64,000 bases of DNA from Actinomadura flavalba DSM 45200 (lineage in GTDB: Bacteria; Actinomycetota; Actinomycetes; Streptosporangiales; Streptosporangiaceae), in the NCBI RefSeq assembly GCF_000374305.1, contig NZ_KB894094.1, positions 248,001-312,000 on the forward strand. The letters run 5' to 3'. The first letter of the stretch is position 1. Each line of letters begins with the position of its first letter. A program made the translations under genes and the position numbers. Positions 45,562 through 53,723 of the stretch are shown piece after piece. The notes below the pieces were generated by a model that ran no database searches, was not told the DNA's origin, and saw only the letters and a list, made by a program, of their open reading frames with translations.

Positions 45562-47337
45562 TTAGGGGTTGTGGGGGTCGTGGTGTTCGGATTCGAGGGC
45601 TTCGCGGACGGCTCGGTAGGCGACGCCGGAGGAGTAGCCCTTGCGGGCGAGCATGCCGACGAGGCGGCGGGTGCGTTTGGCGGGGTCGAGGCCGCGGGTG
45701 GAGCGGAGCTTGGCCTCGACGAGTTCGCGGGCACGGCGTTCTTCGTCGTCGGCGCCGACGGCCTCGACGGCGTCGCTGACGGTCTCGCTCTCGACGCCCC
45801 GCTGCCGCAGCTCCGCCGCGAGCGCGCGCTTGCCGAGCCCGCGCCGTCCCTGGTGCCGCGACGCAACCCACGCCTGCGCGAACGCCTCGTCGTCGACGAG
45901 CCCGACGTCCGCGAGCCGCCCGAGCACCCGCTCCGCGACCGCGTCGGGAATCTCCTTGCGCCGCAACGCCTCCGCGAGCTGCGCCCGCGTGCGCGCCTTC
46001 CCCGTCAACTGCCGCAGGCAGATGTCCCGCGCCCGCTCCTCAAGCCTGCCCTCCCCGACCTCCGCCTGTTCCTCCCCGCCCGTCCCCTTCCCACGACGAC
46101 CACCCCGCCCCCGCTCACCCGAAGCCCCCGCAGACGTACCACGAGAGGTCCGACGAGACCGAGACTCCGGCGCCCCCGCCTGCCGCGAACGCCCAGCACT
46201 CGCCGCATCAGACGCCCCCCGCTCGGACACCGCCGCTTCCTCCCCGGCGACCGGCACCGACGATGCTGTCTCCACCCCGGCGACCGATCTCACTCCTGCG
46301 GGTCCAGGCATCGTCACCTCCGACCCGGCGGCCTCCACCGGCGGCACCCCCTCCATTGCTGCGCCCCCTGCGGGCGGTGTCGCCCTCCTCCCGGCACGCG
46401 CACCACGCGGCCTCGCTTCCTCCGCCTCGGCGGCCTCCACCGGTGGTGTTCCCACCGCGCCAGCGGGCGTTACCGGCAGCGCCCTTGCCGTCCCGGCGCC
46501 CGCCGCGGGCGATGGCGCCGCCGTCGCAGCACGCGGACCGGGCGGTGTTGCCTCCTCCGCCTCGGCGGCCTCCACCGGTGGCGCTGCCTCCGTGCCAGCG
46601 GAGGGTGCGGGCGGTGTCGCCTCGTCAAAGGGCGCTACCGGCGGTGTTACCTCCATCCCGGCGCCGGTTGCGGGCGGTGTCGCTCTGCTCCCGGCACGCG
46701 GGCGGCGCGGCCTCGTCTCCTCTGCGTCAGCGGGCTCTGCCGGGGGCGTTGCCTCCGGGCTGGTGGGCGGTGTCGCCTTCGTCTCGGCGGGCTCTGCCGG
46801 GGGTGTTCCCGCCGTCTTGGCGGGCGCTTGTCGCGGCGTTCTCGATTTGTCGGTGGGTGAGGTTGTGTTCTGGGTGGGGGTCGCCGGTGATCGTTTGCGT
46901 TTGGGGGTCGTGTGGCGTGGGTCTGGGGTGTCGGCCGTCCAGGGGGACGGTTGTTCCGGGGACGGTCGGTCGCCCTCGGACGTCAGATCCGCGAATGGGC
47001 CGGGCTGCGGCGGTGCGCTCGTGGGCTCGTCGGCGCCCCATGCGGCGGCGTCGACCGGACGTGCCTGCTCACGTGGCGCCGCCAGGTGCGCGAAGGGGCC
47101 GTCCGTGGCCGAGGTTTCCGTCGCACTCGGCGTCGTGTCCGACGCTTTCGACGCCGCTCCCTGCCCTTCGCCGGACTTCTTGCCGCGAGACGGCGATGTG
47201 GCCGAAGCGGCGTCGTCCTCGGGTTCCGCCCAGAGAGCAGGGTCGACGGGCCGTGGACGCGCCCCGGGAGACGTCAGGTGGCCGAAAGGGTTTCCCCGCG
47301 CGGACGTCTCATCCTCTGACGGCGGTGTACCAGTCAC
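45562..47337 (-). CDS. recX: RecX regulator with ~430-residue repetitive N-terminal extension
   Basis: RecX binds RecA filaments and inhibits them. The last ~160 residues (about 430-591) are a normal three-repeat RecX domain (ARDICLRQLTGKARTRAQLA, LVDDEAFAQAWVASR, YSSGVAYRAVREALE). Usual RecX is 150-270 residues; this one is 591 from GTG 47337, with AAGGGG upstream. The extension is Pro/Ala/Glu/Arg-rich, has two near-identical TPPVEAAEAEEA blocks, and near its start holds three copies of a motif PFxHLxxPxxxxRPVDxAxW at residues 17-36, 81-100 and 114-133. Frame and codon bias stay intact. An internal start nearer the RecX domain cannot be excluded. Confidence 0.85.
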   Translation of the reverse strand: MTGTPPSEDETSARGNPFGHLTSPGARPRPVDPALWAEPEDDAASATSPSRGKKSGEGQGAASKASDTTPSATETSATDGPFAHLAAPREQARPVDAAAWGADEPTSAPPQPGPFADLTSEGDRPSPEQPSPWTADTPDPRHTTPKRKRSPATPTQNTTSPTDKSRTPRQAPAKTAGTPPAEPAETKATPPTSPEATPPAEPADAEETRPRRPRAGSRATPPATGAGMEVTPPVAPFDEATPPAPSAGTEAAPPVEAAEAEEATPPGPRAATAAPSPAAGAGTARALPVTPAGAVGTPPVEAAEAEEARPRGARAGRRATPPAGGAAMEGVPPVEAAGSEVTMPGPAGVRSVAGVETASSVPVAGEEAAVSERGASDAASAGRSRQAGAPESRSRRTSRGTSAGASGERGRGGRRGKGTGGEEQAEVGEGRLEERARDICLRQLTGKARTRAQLAEALRRKEIPDAVAERVLGRLADVGLVDDEAFAQAWVASRHQGRRGLGKRALAAELRQRGVESETVSDAVEAVGADDEERRARELVEAKLRSTRGLDPAKRTRRLVGMLARKGYSSGVAYRAVREALESEHHDPHNP

Positions 47338-47797
47338 CAGCAGCCCCTTTCCCTCACCCAGCAAACGACGGCACCCGGCACCGCGCGCCCGGCGCGGATC
47401 ATGGGCGTCTTGCCGCCCACCGCGCCACCCGCGCCGTTCCCCACACGGCACCCCTGTGGCGCGCTTACCTCGCGCTACCCCTCACATCCCCCTTTGGACG
47501 CAGCTCTGCATTGCCGACACCTTCGCGTGGCTCATGTCAGCGCAAGACCGACCTCCGCTATCGACACGGCACTAGGCGCTCGTCAGCGGACATCGACACC
47601 ACACGGCACGCTCGACCTTGGACGCCTGGCACCGCGCGCCTCACCTGTCCCGTTCCCGCCCGCCTCGCACGTTCCGCTCCTGCGTGGCATGCACGTTTTC
47701 GTGTGGCTTGTCGCGTGGCTCGGTGTCGGGAGGGTGGGCGGCCGGTGTGGCCGGCCGCCCACGGTGGGTGTGCCGTCGTGGGTGACGGGCACCGGGG
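47338..47797. other. recX-recA intergenic region
   Basis: 460 bases without a gene. It includes the recA terminator (47734-47762) and the recX ribosome binding site. The size is unusual, because recX commonly follows recA closely; separate transcription of recX is implied. Confidence 0.5.
47734..47762 (-). terminator. Terminator of recA
   Basis: Perfect 12-base stem (GTGGGCGGCCGG at 47734-47745 and complement 47751-47762), 5-base loop, 35 bases past the recA stop. Confidence 0.8.
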
Positions 47798-48910
47798 TCA
47801 GGCGTCGGCCGGGGCCGACTTCGCGGCGCGCTTGCGGCCCGTGGGGGCCGGAGGGGCGGGCGGGGCGTCGATGGGCTTGGCGGCGTCGGTGGTCTCGGCG
47901 GACTCCTTGTCGAGCTTGGGGCCGATGCCGAGCTTTTCGAGGATCTTCTTCTCGATGCCGTCGGCCATGTCGGGGTTCGCCTTGAGGAAGTTGCGGGCGT
48001 TCTCCTTGCCCTGGCCGAGCTGGTCGCCGTCGTAGGTGTACCAGGCGCCCGACTTGCGGACGAAGCCGTGCTCGACGCCGAGGTCGATCAGGCCGCCCTC
48101 GCGGGAGATGCCCAGCCCGTACAGCAGGTCGAAGTCGGCCACGCGGAAGGGCGGGGCCATCTTGTTCTTCACGACCTTCACCCGGACGCGGTTGCCGACC
48201 GCCTCGGTGCCGTCCTTGAGGGTCTCGATGCGGCGCACGTCGAGCCGGACCGAGGCGTAGAACTTCAGCGCGCGGCCGCCGGTGGTGGTCTCGGGCGAGC
48301 CGAACATGACGCCGACCTTCTCGCGGAGCTGGTTGATGAACAGCACCGTGGTCTTGGTCTGGTTGATGGCGCCGGTGAGCTTGCGCAGCGCCTGCGACAT
48401 GAGGCGGGCCTGGAGACCGACGTGGCTGTCGCCCATCTCGCCCTCGATCTCGGCGCGGGGCACCAGCGCGGCGACGGAGTCGATGACGACGATGTCGATC
48501 GCGCCGGAGCGGATCAACATGTCGGTGATCTCCAGCGCCTGCTCGCCGGTGTCGGGCTGGGAGACCAGCAGGGCGTCGATGTCGACGCCGAGCTTGGTCG
48601 CGTACTCGGGGTCGAGCGCGTGCTCAGCGTCGACGAACGCGGCGATGCCGCCCTTGCGCTGCACGCTGGCGACCGCGTGCAGGGCGATGGACGTTTTGCC
48701 GGAGCCCTCGGGCCCGTAGACCTCGACGACCCGGCCGCGGGGCAGGCCGCCGATGCCGAGCGCGATGTCGAGGGAGATCGCGCCGGTCGGGATGATCTCG
48801 ACGGGGGCGCGCGCCTCCTCGCCCATCCGCATGACCGAGCCCTTGCCGAACTGCCGCTCGATCTGCGCGAGGGCGGTTTCGAGAGCCTTCTCCCGGTCGT
48901 TCGCTGCCAT
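47798..48910 (-). CDS. recA: Recombinase RecA
   Basis: Homologous recombination and SOS co-protease. 370 residues from ATG 48910 ([20 protein letters not shown]), with GGAG eight bases upstream. Walker A GPEGSGKT at residues 66-73, [12 protein letters not shown], Walker [21 protein letters not shown], loop L2 [20 protein letters not shown]; Pro/Ala/Lys-rich C-terminus. No intein. A LexA-type box lies about 170 bases upstream. The recX gene follows, but with its own terminator between. Confidence 0.97.
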   Translation of the reverse strand: MAANDREKALETALAQIERQFGKGSVMRMGEEARAPVEIIPTGAISLDIALGIGGLPRGRVVEVYGPEGSGKTSIALHAVASVQRKGGIAAFVDAEHALDPEYATKLGVDIDALLVSQPDTGEQALEITDMLIRSGAIDIVVIDSVAALVPRAEIEGEMGDSHVGLQARLMSQALRKLTGAINQTKTTVLFINQLREKVGVMFGSPETTTGGRALKFYASVRLDVRRIETLKDGTEAVGNRVRVKVVKNKMAPPFRVADFDLLYGLGISREGGLIDLGVEHGFVRKSGAWYTYDGDQLGQGKENARNFLKANPDMADGIEKKILEKLGIGPKLDKESAETTDAAKPIDAPPAPPAPTGRKRAAKSAPADA

Positions 48911-49048
48911 GAGATGTGCTCCTTCGTGTGGGAAGACCGCCCCCGCGTTCTGCGGAGGACACCCGGCGTCCGTTTCGTTCGCCCGGCGGCGGTTGACGGG
49001 AACGACGTTACGAGGAGCCTCGGACATTCTCGAACGGGCGGCCGAGCC

Positions 49049-49057
49049 TGTGGATAA
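49049..49057 (-). promoter_or_regulatory. DnaA box upstream of recA
   Basis: TGTGGATAA (TTATCCACA on the minus strand) within CCTGTGGATAAC, the same 12-mer as in the comEA-degV gap. A near match TGTGGACAC is at 49122-49130. Confidence 0.45.
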
Positions 49058-49081
49058 CGTCGCGCGCCGGGGACAGCCTAC

Positions 49082-49095
49082 CGAACATGCGTTCG
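49082..49095. promoter_or_regulatory. LexA (SOS) box in the recA divergent promoter
   Basis: CGAACATGCGTTCG is a perfect match to the Gram-positive/actinobacterial LexA site GAAC-N4-GTTC. It lies 172 bases before recA and 90 bases before the divergent ATP-grasp gene, so it may control both. Confidence 0.75.
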
Positions 49096-49184
49096 ATCAT
49101 GGTGCAGGACGCGAATCCGGCTGTGGACACGGCCGTGTGCGGAGACCGCCGCCCCGGTACGCTGACGCCACGGAGGCTTCCATC

Positions 49185-50045
49185 ATGACGCTGACGGTCC
49201 TCTTCTGCGCCGATCCGTTGCATCCCCGGCGCGTTGACCCCCATTTCGCCCGCGAGGCCACGGCCGTGCGGGATCACTACGGCGAGACCGCCCTGATCGA
49301 TCATGACGAGCTGTGCCGGGGCGACGCCGCCAAGGCCGTCCGCGCCGTCCCCGCCGACCTGGGCCCGGCCTGGTACCGGGGCTGGATGCTGACGAGCGCG
49401 CAGTACACCGCCCTCGCCGCCGCGCTGCGCCGCCGGGGGACCGTCCTGCTCACCCATCCCGACGACTACCGCCGCGCGCACGAGCTGCCCGGCTGGCACG
49501 ACACGTTCGCGGGACTGACCCCGGCGAGCGTGTGGCGCCCCGTCCCGCCGGGCGGCGATCCGGGCGATCTGCCGGAGATGGTCCGCCCGCTGCGCGACGG
49601 CCCGGCGATCGTGAAGGACTACGTGAAGTCCCGCAAGCACGAGTGGGACGCCGCCTGCTACGTCCCCGACCTGCGCGACGCCCGCGCGCTCACCGCCGTC
49701 GTCACCGAACTGATCGCCCGCCAGGAGGAGTTCCTGGCGGGCGGTGTCGTCGTGCGGGAGTTCGAGGAGTTCGACGGCGGCGGCGAGGCGCGCGTGTGGT
49801 GGGTGGACGGCGAGCCCGCCCTGGTGGGGCCGCATCCGGACACCCCCGGCATCGAACCCGATCCGGACGTGGGACCGGTCGCCCCGGCGGTCCGCGCGCT
49901 CGGCTGCCGGTTCATCACGACCGACCTGGCCAGACTCCGGGACGGCACGTGGCGGGTGGTCGAGGTGGGCGACGGCCAGGTGAGCGATCTGCCCGCGACG
50001 ATCGACCCCATGGACCTGTACGCCCAACTGCCCGTTCCGGACTGA
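49185..50045 (+). CDS. ATP-grasp domain protein (DUF4343/R2K-like)
   Basis: 286 residues from ATG 49185, with CGGAGG upstream. Recognisable as an ATP-grasp-type protein of the small R2K/DUF4343 group: N-terminal LTVLFCADPLHPRRVDPHF, the nucleotide-binding lysine region AIVKDYVKSRKHEW, FEEFDGGGEARVWWVDGEP and the acidic end RVVEVGDGQVSDLP. Such proteins ligate amino groups to carboxylates. It is first of a four-gene cassette and diverges from recA across a LexA box. Substrate unknown. Confidence 0.75.
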   Translation: MTLTVLFCADPLHPRRVDPHFAREATAVRDHYGETALIDHDELCRGDAAKAVRAVPADLGPAWYRGWMLTSAQYTALAAALRRRGTVLLTHPDDYRRAHELPGWHDTFAGLTPASVWRPVPPGGDPGDLPEMVRPLRDGPAIVKDYVKSRKHEWDAACYVPDLRDARALTAVVTELIARQEEFLAGGVVVREFEEFDGGGEARVWWVDGEPALVGPHPDTPGIEPDPDVGPVAPAVRALGCRFITTDLARLRDGTWRVVEVGDGQVSDLPATIDPMDLYAQLPVPD

Positions 50046-50162
50046 TCCGAGATCACCGAGAACCAGAACCGGGTCCCCTTCCGTCCAACTGATCGACGAC
50101 CCTACGCTGGACGCCGCGGCGCCGTACCCCCGGACGGCCACCGCGCCCGTGAAGAGAAGGAC

Positions 50163-50558
50163 GTGTTCCCCTTGCCACCTCAGAGCCCTCCGGCCCGCAG
50201 GCTCCGTTCCCGGACGGTCAAGATCGGGATGGTGAGCGCGCTGTCCCTGACGCTCGTCGCGTGCGGCAGCAAGTCGACGACGGCGTGGTGCGTGGACCGC
50301 GACAACCGGGGCTTCACCAACACCAAGGGCGGCTACCGGGTCGTCCCGGACAGCTACTGCAACCGCGGCGACGTCGACCGGGGCACGTCCGGTTACGGCC
50401 GCTACTTCTGGTACTACGGCGGCAAGCGCGACAACGGCAACTCCACCTACGTCTACGGCGGCAGTTCCTTCCGCCCGAGCAAGGGCAAGATCAAGTCGAG
50501 CACCGGCAAGACGCTGAGCCGGGGCGGGTTCGGCGGCAGCGGCCGGAGCGGGAGCTGA
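50163..50558 (+). CDS. YgiB-like Gly/Tyr-rich lipoprotein
   Basis: 131 residues from GTG 50163 (AGAAGGAC just before). Signal peptide with lipobox SLTLVAC (Cys34). The mature part has a Cys pair (AWCVDRDNRG, DSYCNRGD), then GRYFWYYGGKRDNG and a Gly/Ser tail (SRGGFGGSGRSGS). Size, lipobox, Tyr/Gly-rich end and position directly before a YgiC homologue recall E. coli YgiB, though sequence likeness is only general. The stop shares one base with the next ATG (TGATG), so the two are coupled. Probably an outer-face surface component that the ligase acts on or with (inference). Confidence 0.7.
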   Translation: MFPLPPQSPPARRLRSRTVKIGMVSALSLTLVACGSKSTTAWCVDRDNRGFTNTKGGYRVVPDSYCNRGDVDRGTSGYGRYFWYYGGKRDNGNSTYVYGGSSFRPSKGKIKSSTGKTLSRGGFGGSGRSGS

Positions 50559-51715
50559 TGCGGCGGGAGCGGTCGGCTCCCCGCGAGGGCTGGGCCGAGA
50601 AGGTCGAGGAGCACGGGCTGGCGTTCCACCGGACGGCGCATCCCGAACATCTCCCCCGCCCGTACTGGGACGAGTCGGTCCACTACGTCTTCGACCTGGA
50701 CGAGGTCCTGGCGCTGGAGGCCGTCGTCGAGGAGCTGCACGGCATGTGCCTCCAGGCGGTCGAGCACGTCGTCGCCACCGGCCGCTACCACGTGCTCGGC
50801 ATCCCCGACTGGGTGGCGCCGCTGATCGAGACGTCGTGGCGCCGCCGCGAGCCGCATCTGTACGGGCGGTTCGACCTGGCCTACGGCGGCGACGGCCCGG
50901 CGAAGCTGCTGGAGTACAACGCCGACACCCCGACGGCGCTGGTGGAGAGCTCGATCGTCCAGTGGTACTGGCTCCAGGACACCCGCCCGGACGACGACCA
51001 GTGGAACTCGGTGCACGAGAAGCTGGTGGCCCGCTGGAAGGAGATCGCGGCCGAGATCGGTCCCGATCCGCTGCACTTCGCCTGGACGAGCGGGGACGAG
51101 ACCGGCGAAGAGGTCATGACGATCGCCTACATGCAGGAGACCGCCGAGGAGGCGGGCCTGCCGGGCACGGCGATCGCCATGGAGGACATCGGCTGGGACC
51201 CGGCGCGCGGCCGCTTCGTCGACCTGGACGAGGCGGAGATCCGCACGCTGTGCAAGCTGTACCCGTGGGAGTGGATCGTCGCCGAGGAGTTCGGCCGCAA
51301 CGTCCCCGCCGCGCCGACCCGCTGGATCGAGCCGATCTGGAAGATGGTGCTGTCGAACAAGGCGCTGCTGGTGCTGCTCTGGGAGCTGTTCCCCGGGCAT
51401 CCGAACCTGCTGCCGACGTACCTGAACACCCCCGGCTCGCTCACGTCCTACGTGCAGAAGCCGCTGCTGGGCCGGGAGGGCGCGAGCATGCGCATCGTGA
51501 CGCCGGACGGCTCCGAGCAGCGCACCCAGGGCGACTACGGCCGCGAGGGCTTCGTGTTCCAGGAGTTCAGCGCGCTGCCGGAGTTCGACGGCCAGCACCC
51601 GGTGCTGGGGGCCTGGGTGGTGGCGGACGAGTCCGCGGGGCTCGGCATCCGCGAGACGGCCGGCCTGATCACCGACGACACGTCGTCGTTCGTCCCGCAT
51701 CGCGTCGTGCAGTAG
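50558..51715 (+). CDS. Glutathionylspermidine synthase-family ligase (YgiC/YjfC type)
   Basis: 385 residues from ATG 50558. The sequence follows the C-terminal synthetase domain of glutathionylspermidine synthase (ATP-grasp fold): WDESVHYVFDLDEVLALEAV (in part), YGRFDLAYGGDGPAKLLEYN with the metal-binding NADTPTALVES, AYMQETAEEAG, CKLYPWEWIVAEEFG, LLWELFPGHPNLLPTY, VQKPLLGREGASM, FVFQEFSALPEF and the glycine-rich GAWVVADESAGLGIRE. The N-terminal amidase of the E. coli bifunctional enzyme is absent, as in YgiC/YjfC. Actinobacteria do not make glutathione, so the substrate must differ (inference). Confidence 0.88.
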   Translation: MRRERSAPREGWAEKVEEHGLAFHRTAHPEHLPRPYWDESVHYVFDLDEVLALEAVVEELHGMCLQAVEHVVATGRYHVLGIPDWVAPLIETSWRRREPHLYGRFDLAYGGDGPAKLLEYNADTPTALVESSIVQWYWLQDTRPDDDQWNSVHEKLVARWKEIAAEIGPDPLHFAWTSGDETGEEVMTIAYMQETAEEAGLPGTAIAMEDIGWDPARGRFVDLDEAEIRTLCKLYPWEWIVAEEFGRNVPAAPTRWIEPIWKMVLSNKALLVLLWELFPGHPNLLPTYLNTPGSLTSYVQKPLLGREGASMRIVTPDGSEQRTQGDYGREGFVFQEFSALPEFDGQHPVLGAWVVADESAGLGIRETAGLITDDTSSFVPHRVVQ

Positions 51716-51742
51716 GGCACGGCGTCCCCCGATAGGAGATCC

Positions 51743-52192
51743 ATGAACAACGACGACAGCCTGCCGCGCATCCTGCTGGAGGGGTCGGGCGCCCTGCTCG
51801 CGTACGCGGGCGTCGGCCTGGTGCTGTTCGTGCTCGGCTTCTACCTGATGGACCTGGTGACGCCGGGCCGGCTGATCACGATGATCCGCAAGCACCGCAA
51901 CCCGAACGCGACGCTGCTGTCGTGCGCGTCGCTGGTGGGCGTGGGGCTGATCGTCGCGGTGTCGATCTTCGCGTCGGGCGGTGATCTGGTCGAGGGGCTG
52001 CTGCGGACGCTGGTGTTCGGCGCGGTCGGCATCGTCGCGCAGATCACCGCGACGATGGTCTTCGACCGGCTGGTGGGGATCAGCATCCGGGAGCTGGTGG
52101 ACGACGAGCGCGACCCGCTGAACCCGGCGGCGGTGCTGCTGGCGGTGGCGAACCTGATGATCGGGTTCGTGACGGCGGTCGCGGTCTACTAG
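51743..52192 (+). CDS. DUF350 membrane protein
   Basis: 149 residues, AGGAG four bases ahead of the start. Four membrane helices in two similar halves: LLAYAGVGLVLFVLGFYLMD, LVGVGLIVAVSIFASGG, VFGAVGIVAQITATMVF, AVANLMIGFVTAVAVY. DUF350 (YjfL-type) genes are regularly found with YgiC/YjfC ligases, as here. Its TAG overlaps the TAG of the convergent DUF3046 gene: both stops lie within the CTAG at 52189-52192. Confidence 0.88.
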   Translation: MNNDDSLPRILLEGSGALLAYAGVGLVLFVLGFYLMDLVTPGRLITMIRKHRNPNATLLSCASLVGVGLIVAVSIFASGGDLVEGLLRTLVFGAVGIVAQITATMVFDRLVGISIRELVDDERDPLNPAAVLLAVANLMIGFVTAVAVY

Positions 52193-52383
52193 CGCAGGCG
52201 GGCCGGGACGTCGAAGGTGGCGACGACGGCCCGCCACACCGTCTTGGCGGACTCGCCTTCGGCGAGCGCGCGTTCGACGGTGCGTCCGCCGAGGGCGGCG
52301 ATGACGTGGTCCTTGGCGACGCTCTCGGCGTAGCCCTCGCCGAACTGCTCGTTCATCCGTTCCCAGAACTGTGTGAGGCGCAC
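52189..52383 (-). CDS. DUF3046 family protein
   Basis: 64 residues from GTG 52383 (VRLTQFWERMNEQFGEGYAE). A small single-domain protein restricted to actinobacteria, all helical, of unknown role (GGRTVERALAEGESAKTVWR). In this phylum it usually sits right by recA/recX; here the ATP-grasp cassette separates it from recA. The start at 52392 is an alternative. It lies ten bases from the hydrolase stop. Confidence 0.85.
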   Translation of the reverse strand: MRLTQFWERMNEQFGEGYAESVAKDHVIAALGGRTVERALAEGESAKTVWRAVVATFDVPARLR

Positions 52384-52393
52384 GGCGCCCACG

Positions 52394-53644
52394 CTATCCG
52401 AGGTCGGCGATGTCCTCGGCGCGGGCGGGTTCGCGGCCGGCGGCGTACGCGCGGTGCAGTCCGGTCAGGTAGCGCTCGACGGCCTCCACGACGCGGGCGG
52501 TGCGGTAGGACGGGAAGACGTCGAAGGCGTGCTGGCCGCCGCGCATCTCGGCGTACAGGACGGGCGCGTCGGACGCCTCGCGCAGCGCGGTGACGAAGCG
52601 GCGGGCCTCGGCGACGGGGATGAGCGAGTCGTGGGTGCCGTGCACGACGAGGAACGGCGGCGCGTCCGGGCGCAGGTGCTTGGCGGGCGAGGCGTCGGCG
52701 AACGGCTCGGGGTTCTCCCGGAAGGACGTCTTGAAGACCATCCGCTGCACGAACTTCACAGCGCCGAACGGGACGGGCCACGGCCCGGCGTCGACGAAGT
52801 TGTAGACGCCGTAGAAGGGGACGGCACCGCGCACGCTGGTGTCGACGTCTTCGAATCCGGGCTGGTGGCGGGGTTCGTTCGCGGTGAGGGCGACGAGCGC
52901 GGCCAGGTGCCCGCCCGCCGATCCGCCGGTGACGCAGAGGAAGTCGGGGTCGGCGCCGTAGTCAGGGGCGTGTTCGCGGTACCAGGCGATGAAGTGCTTG
53001 AGGTCGTGCAGCGGGTCGGGCCAGGTGGCGCGGGGGCTGAGCCGGTAGTTGACGTTGAAGCCGACCCAGCCCTGGGTCGCGAGGTGGTTGAGCAGCGGGA
53101 GGCCCTGCTCGCGCTTGTCGCCGACGATCCAGGCGCCGCCGTGGATCTGGAGCAGGCCGGGGCGCAGCGTGCCGTCGGCGGCGGGGCGGTAGACGTCCAG
53201 GCGCAGCCGGAGGCGGCCGTCCTCGCGGTAGACGACGCCGCGGTCGACGCGGACGCCCCGGCGCGGGAGCAGGCACAGCGGCGGGAGGACCAGGTGGGAA
53301 CGGGGATAGCGCGGCGCGCCGGAGGGGTCGAGGTCGAGCGGGACGCCGCTCTCGCGCAGGGTCACGAGGGTGCGGCGGGACACCAGGATCGTCGCGAGCG
53401 TGCCCGCCGCACCGGCCGCGCCGAGCGCGAGACCGATCCAGCCGGGCCAGGTCGCCAGGCCGCCGCCGAGCGCGAGGGCGGCCAGCGCGGCGATCTCCAG
53501 GACGAGCAGGTGCGGGGCCAGCTCGATCGTCCACCATCCGGCAAAGAAACTCGGCACGGCCGAGACGGGGCCGAAGCGGGGCCATCGCGCGTTGACGGCG
53601 AGCAGCAGGGCGATGGCGCCGACCGCGAGGAGCACGTGGGGCAT
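52394..53644 (-). CDS. Membrane-anchored alpha/beta hydrolase (esterase/lipase type)
   Basis: 416 residues from ATG 53644. Two or three N-terminal hydrophobic segments (LLAVGAIALLLAVNA, LLVLEIAALAALALGGGL, GLALGAAGAAGTLATILV) are followed by a hormone-sensitive-lipase-like hydrolase domain: oxyanion HGGAW at 168-172, nucleophile Ser242 in GGSAGG, Asp339 in HGTHDSLIP, His372 in GGQHAF. Topology suggests a membrane-tethered esterase; substrate unknown. It diverges from lhr. Confidence 0.88.
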   Translation of the reverse strand: MPHVLLAVGAIALLLAVNARWPRFGPVSAVPSFFAGWWTIELAPHLLVLEIAALAALALGGGLATWPGWIGLALGAAGAAGTLATILVSRRTLVTLRESGVPLDLDPSGAPRYPRSHLVLPPLCLLPRRGVRVDRGVVYREDGRLRLRLDVYRPAADGTLRPGLLQIHGGAWIVGDKREQGLPLLNHLATQGWVGFNVNYRLSPRATWPDPLHDLKHFIAWYREHAPDYGADPDFLCVTGGSAGGHLAALVALTANEPRHQPGFEDVDTSVRGAVPFYGVYNFVDAGPWPVPFGAVKFVQRMVFKTSFRENPEPFADASPAKHLRPDAPPFLVVHGTHDSLIPVAEARRFVTALREASDAPVLYAEMRGGQHAFDVFPSYRTARVVEAVERYLTGLHRAYAAGREPARAEDIADLG

Positions 53645-53661
53645 CCCTCCACGATGCCGTG

Positions 53662-53673
53662 GCAAGCGTTTGC
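53662..53673. promoter_or_regulatory. Palindrome-like site between hydrolase and lhr
   Basis: GCAAGCGTTTGC, arms GCAA/TTGC, inside GTGGCAAGCGTTTGCTTAC, 18 bases upstream of the hydrolase ATG. It looks like a LacI- or TetR-type operator; no such regulator gene is adjacent. Confidence 0.45.
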
Positions 53674-53723
53674 TTACAAGGCCCGTGCGCGTTCTGTCAC
53701 ACCCCCGGGGCAGGATGGAGGAC

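Noticed and set aside
49185..52192. Cassette as a classical phage-defence island
   Set aside because: No nuclease, helicase, TIR or toxin-like gene; the ligase/lipoprotein content fits envelope or metabolite modification better.
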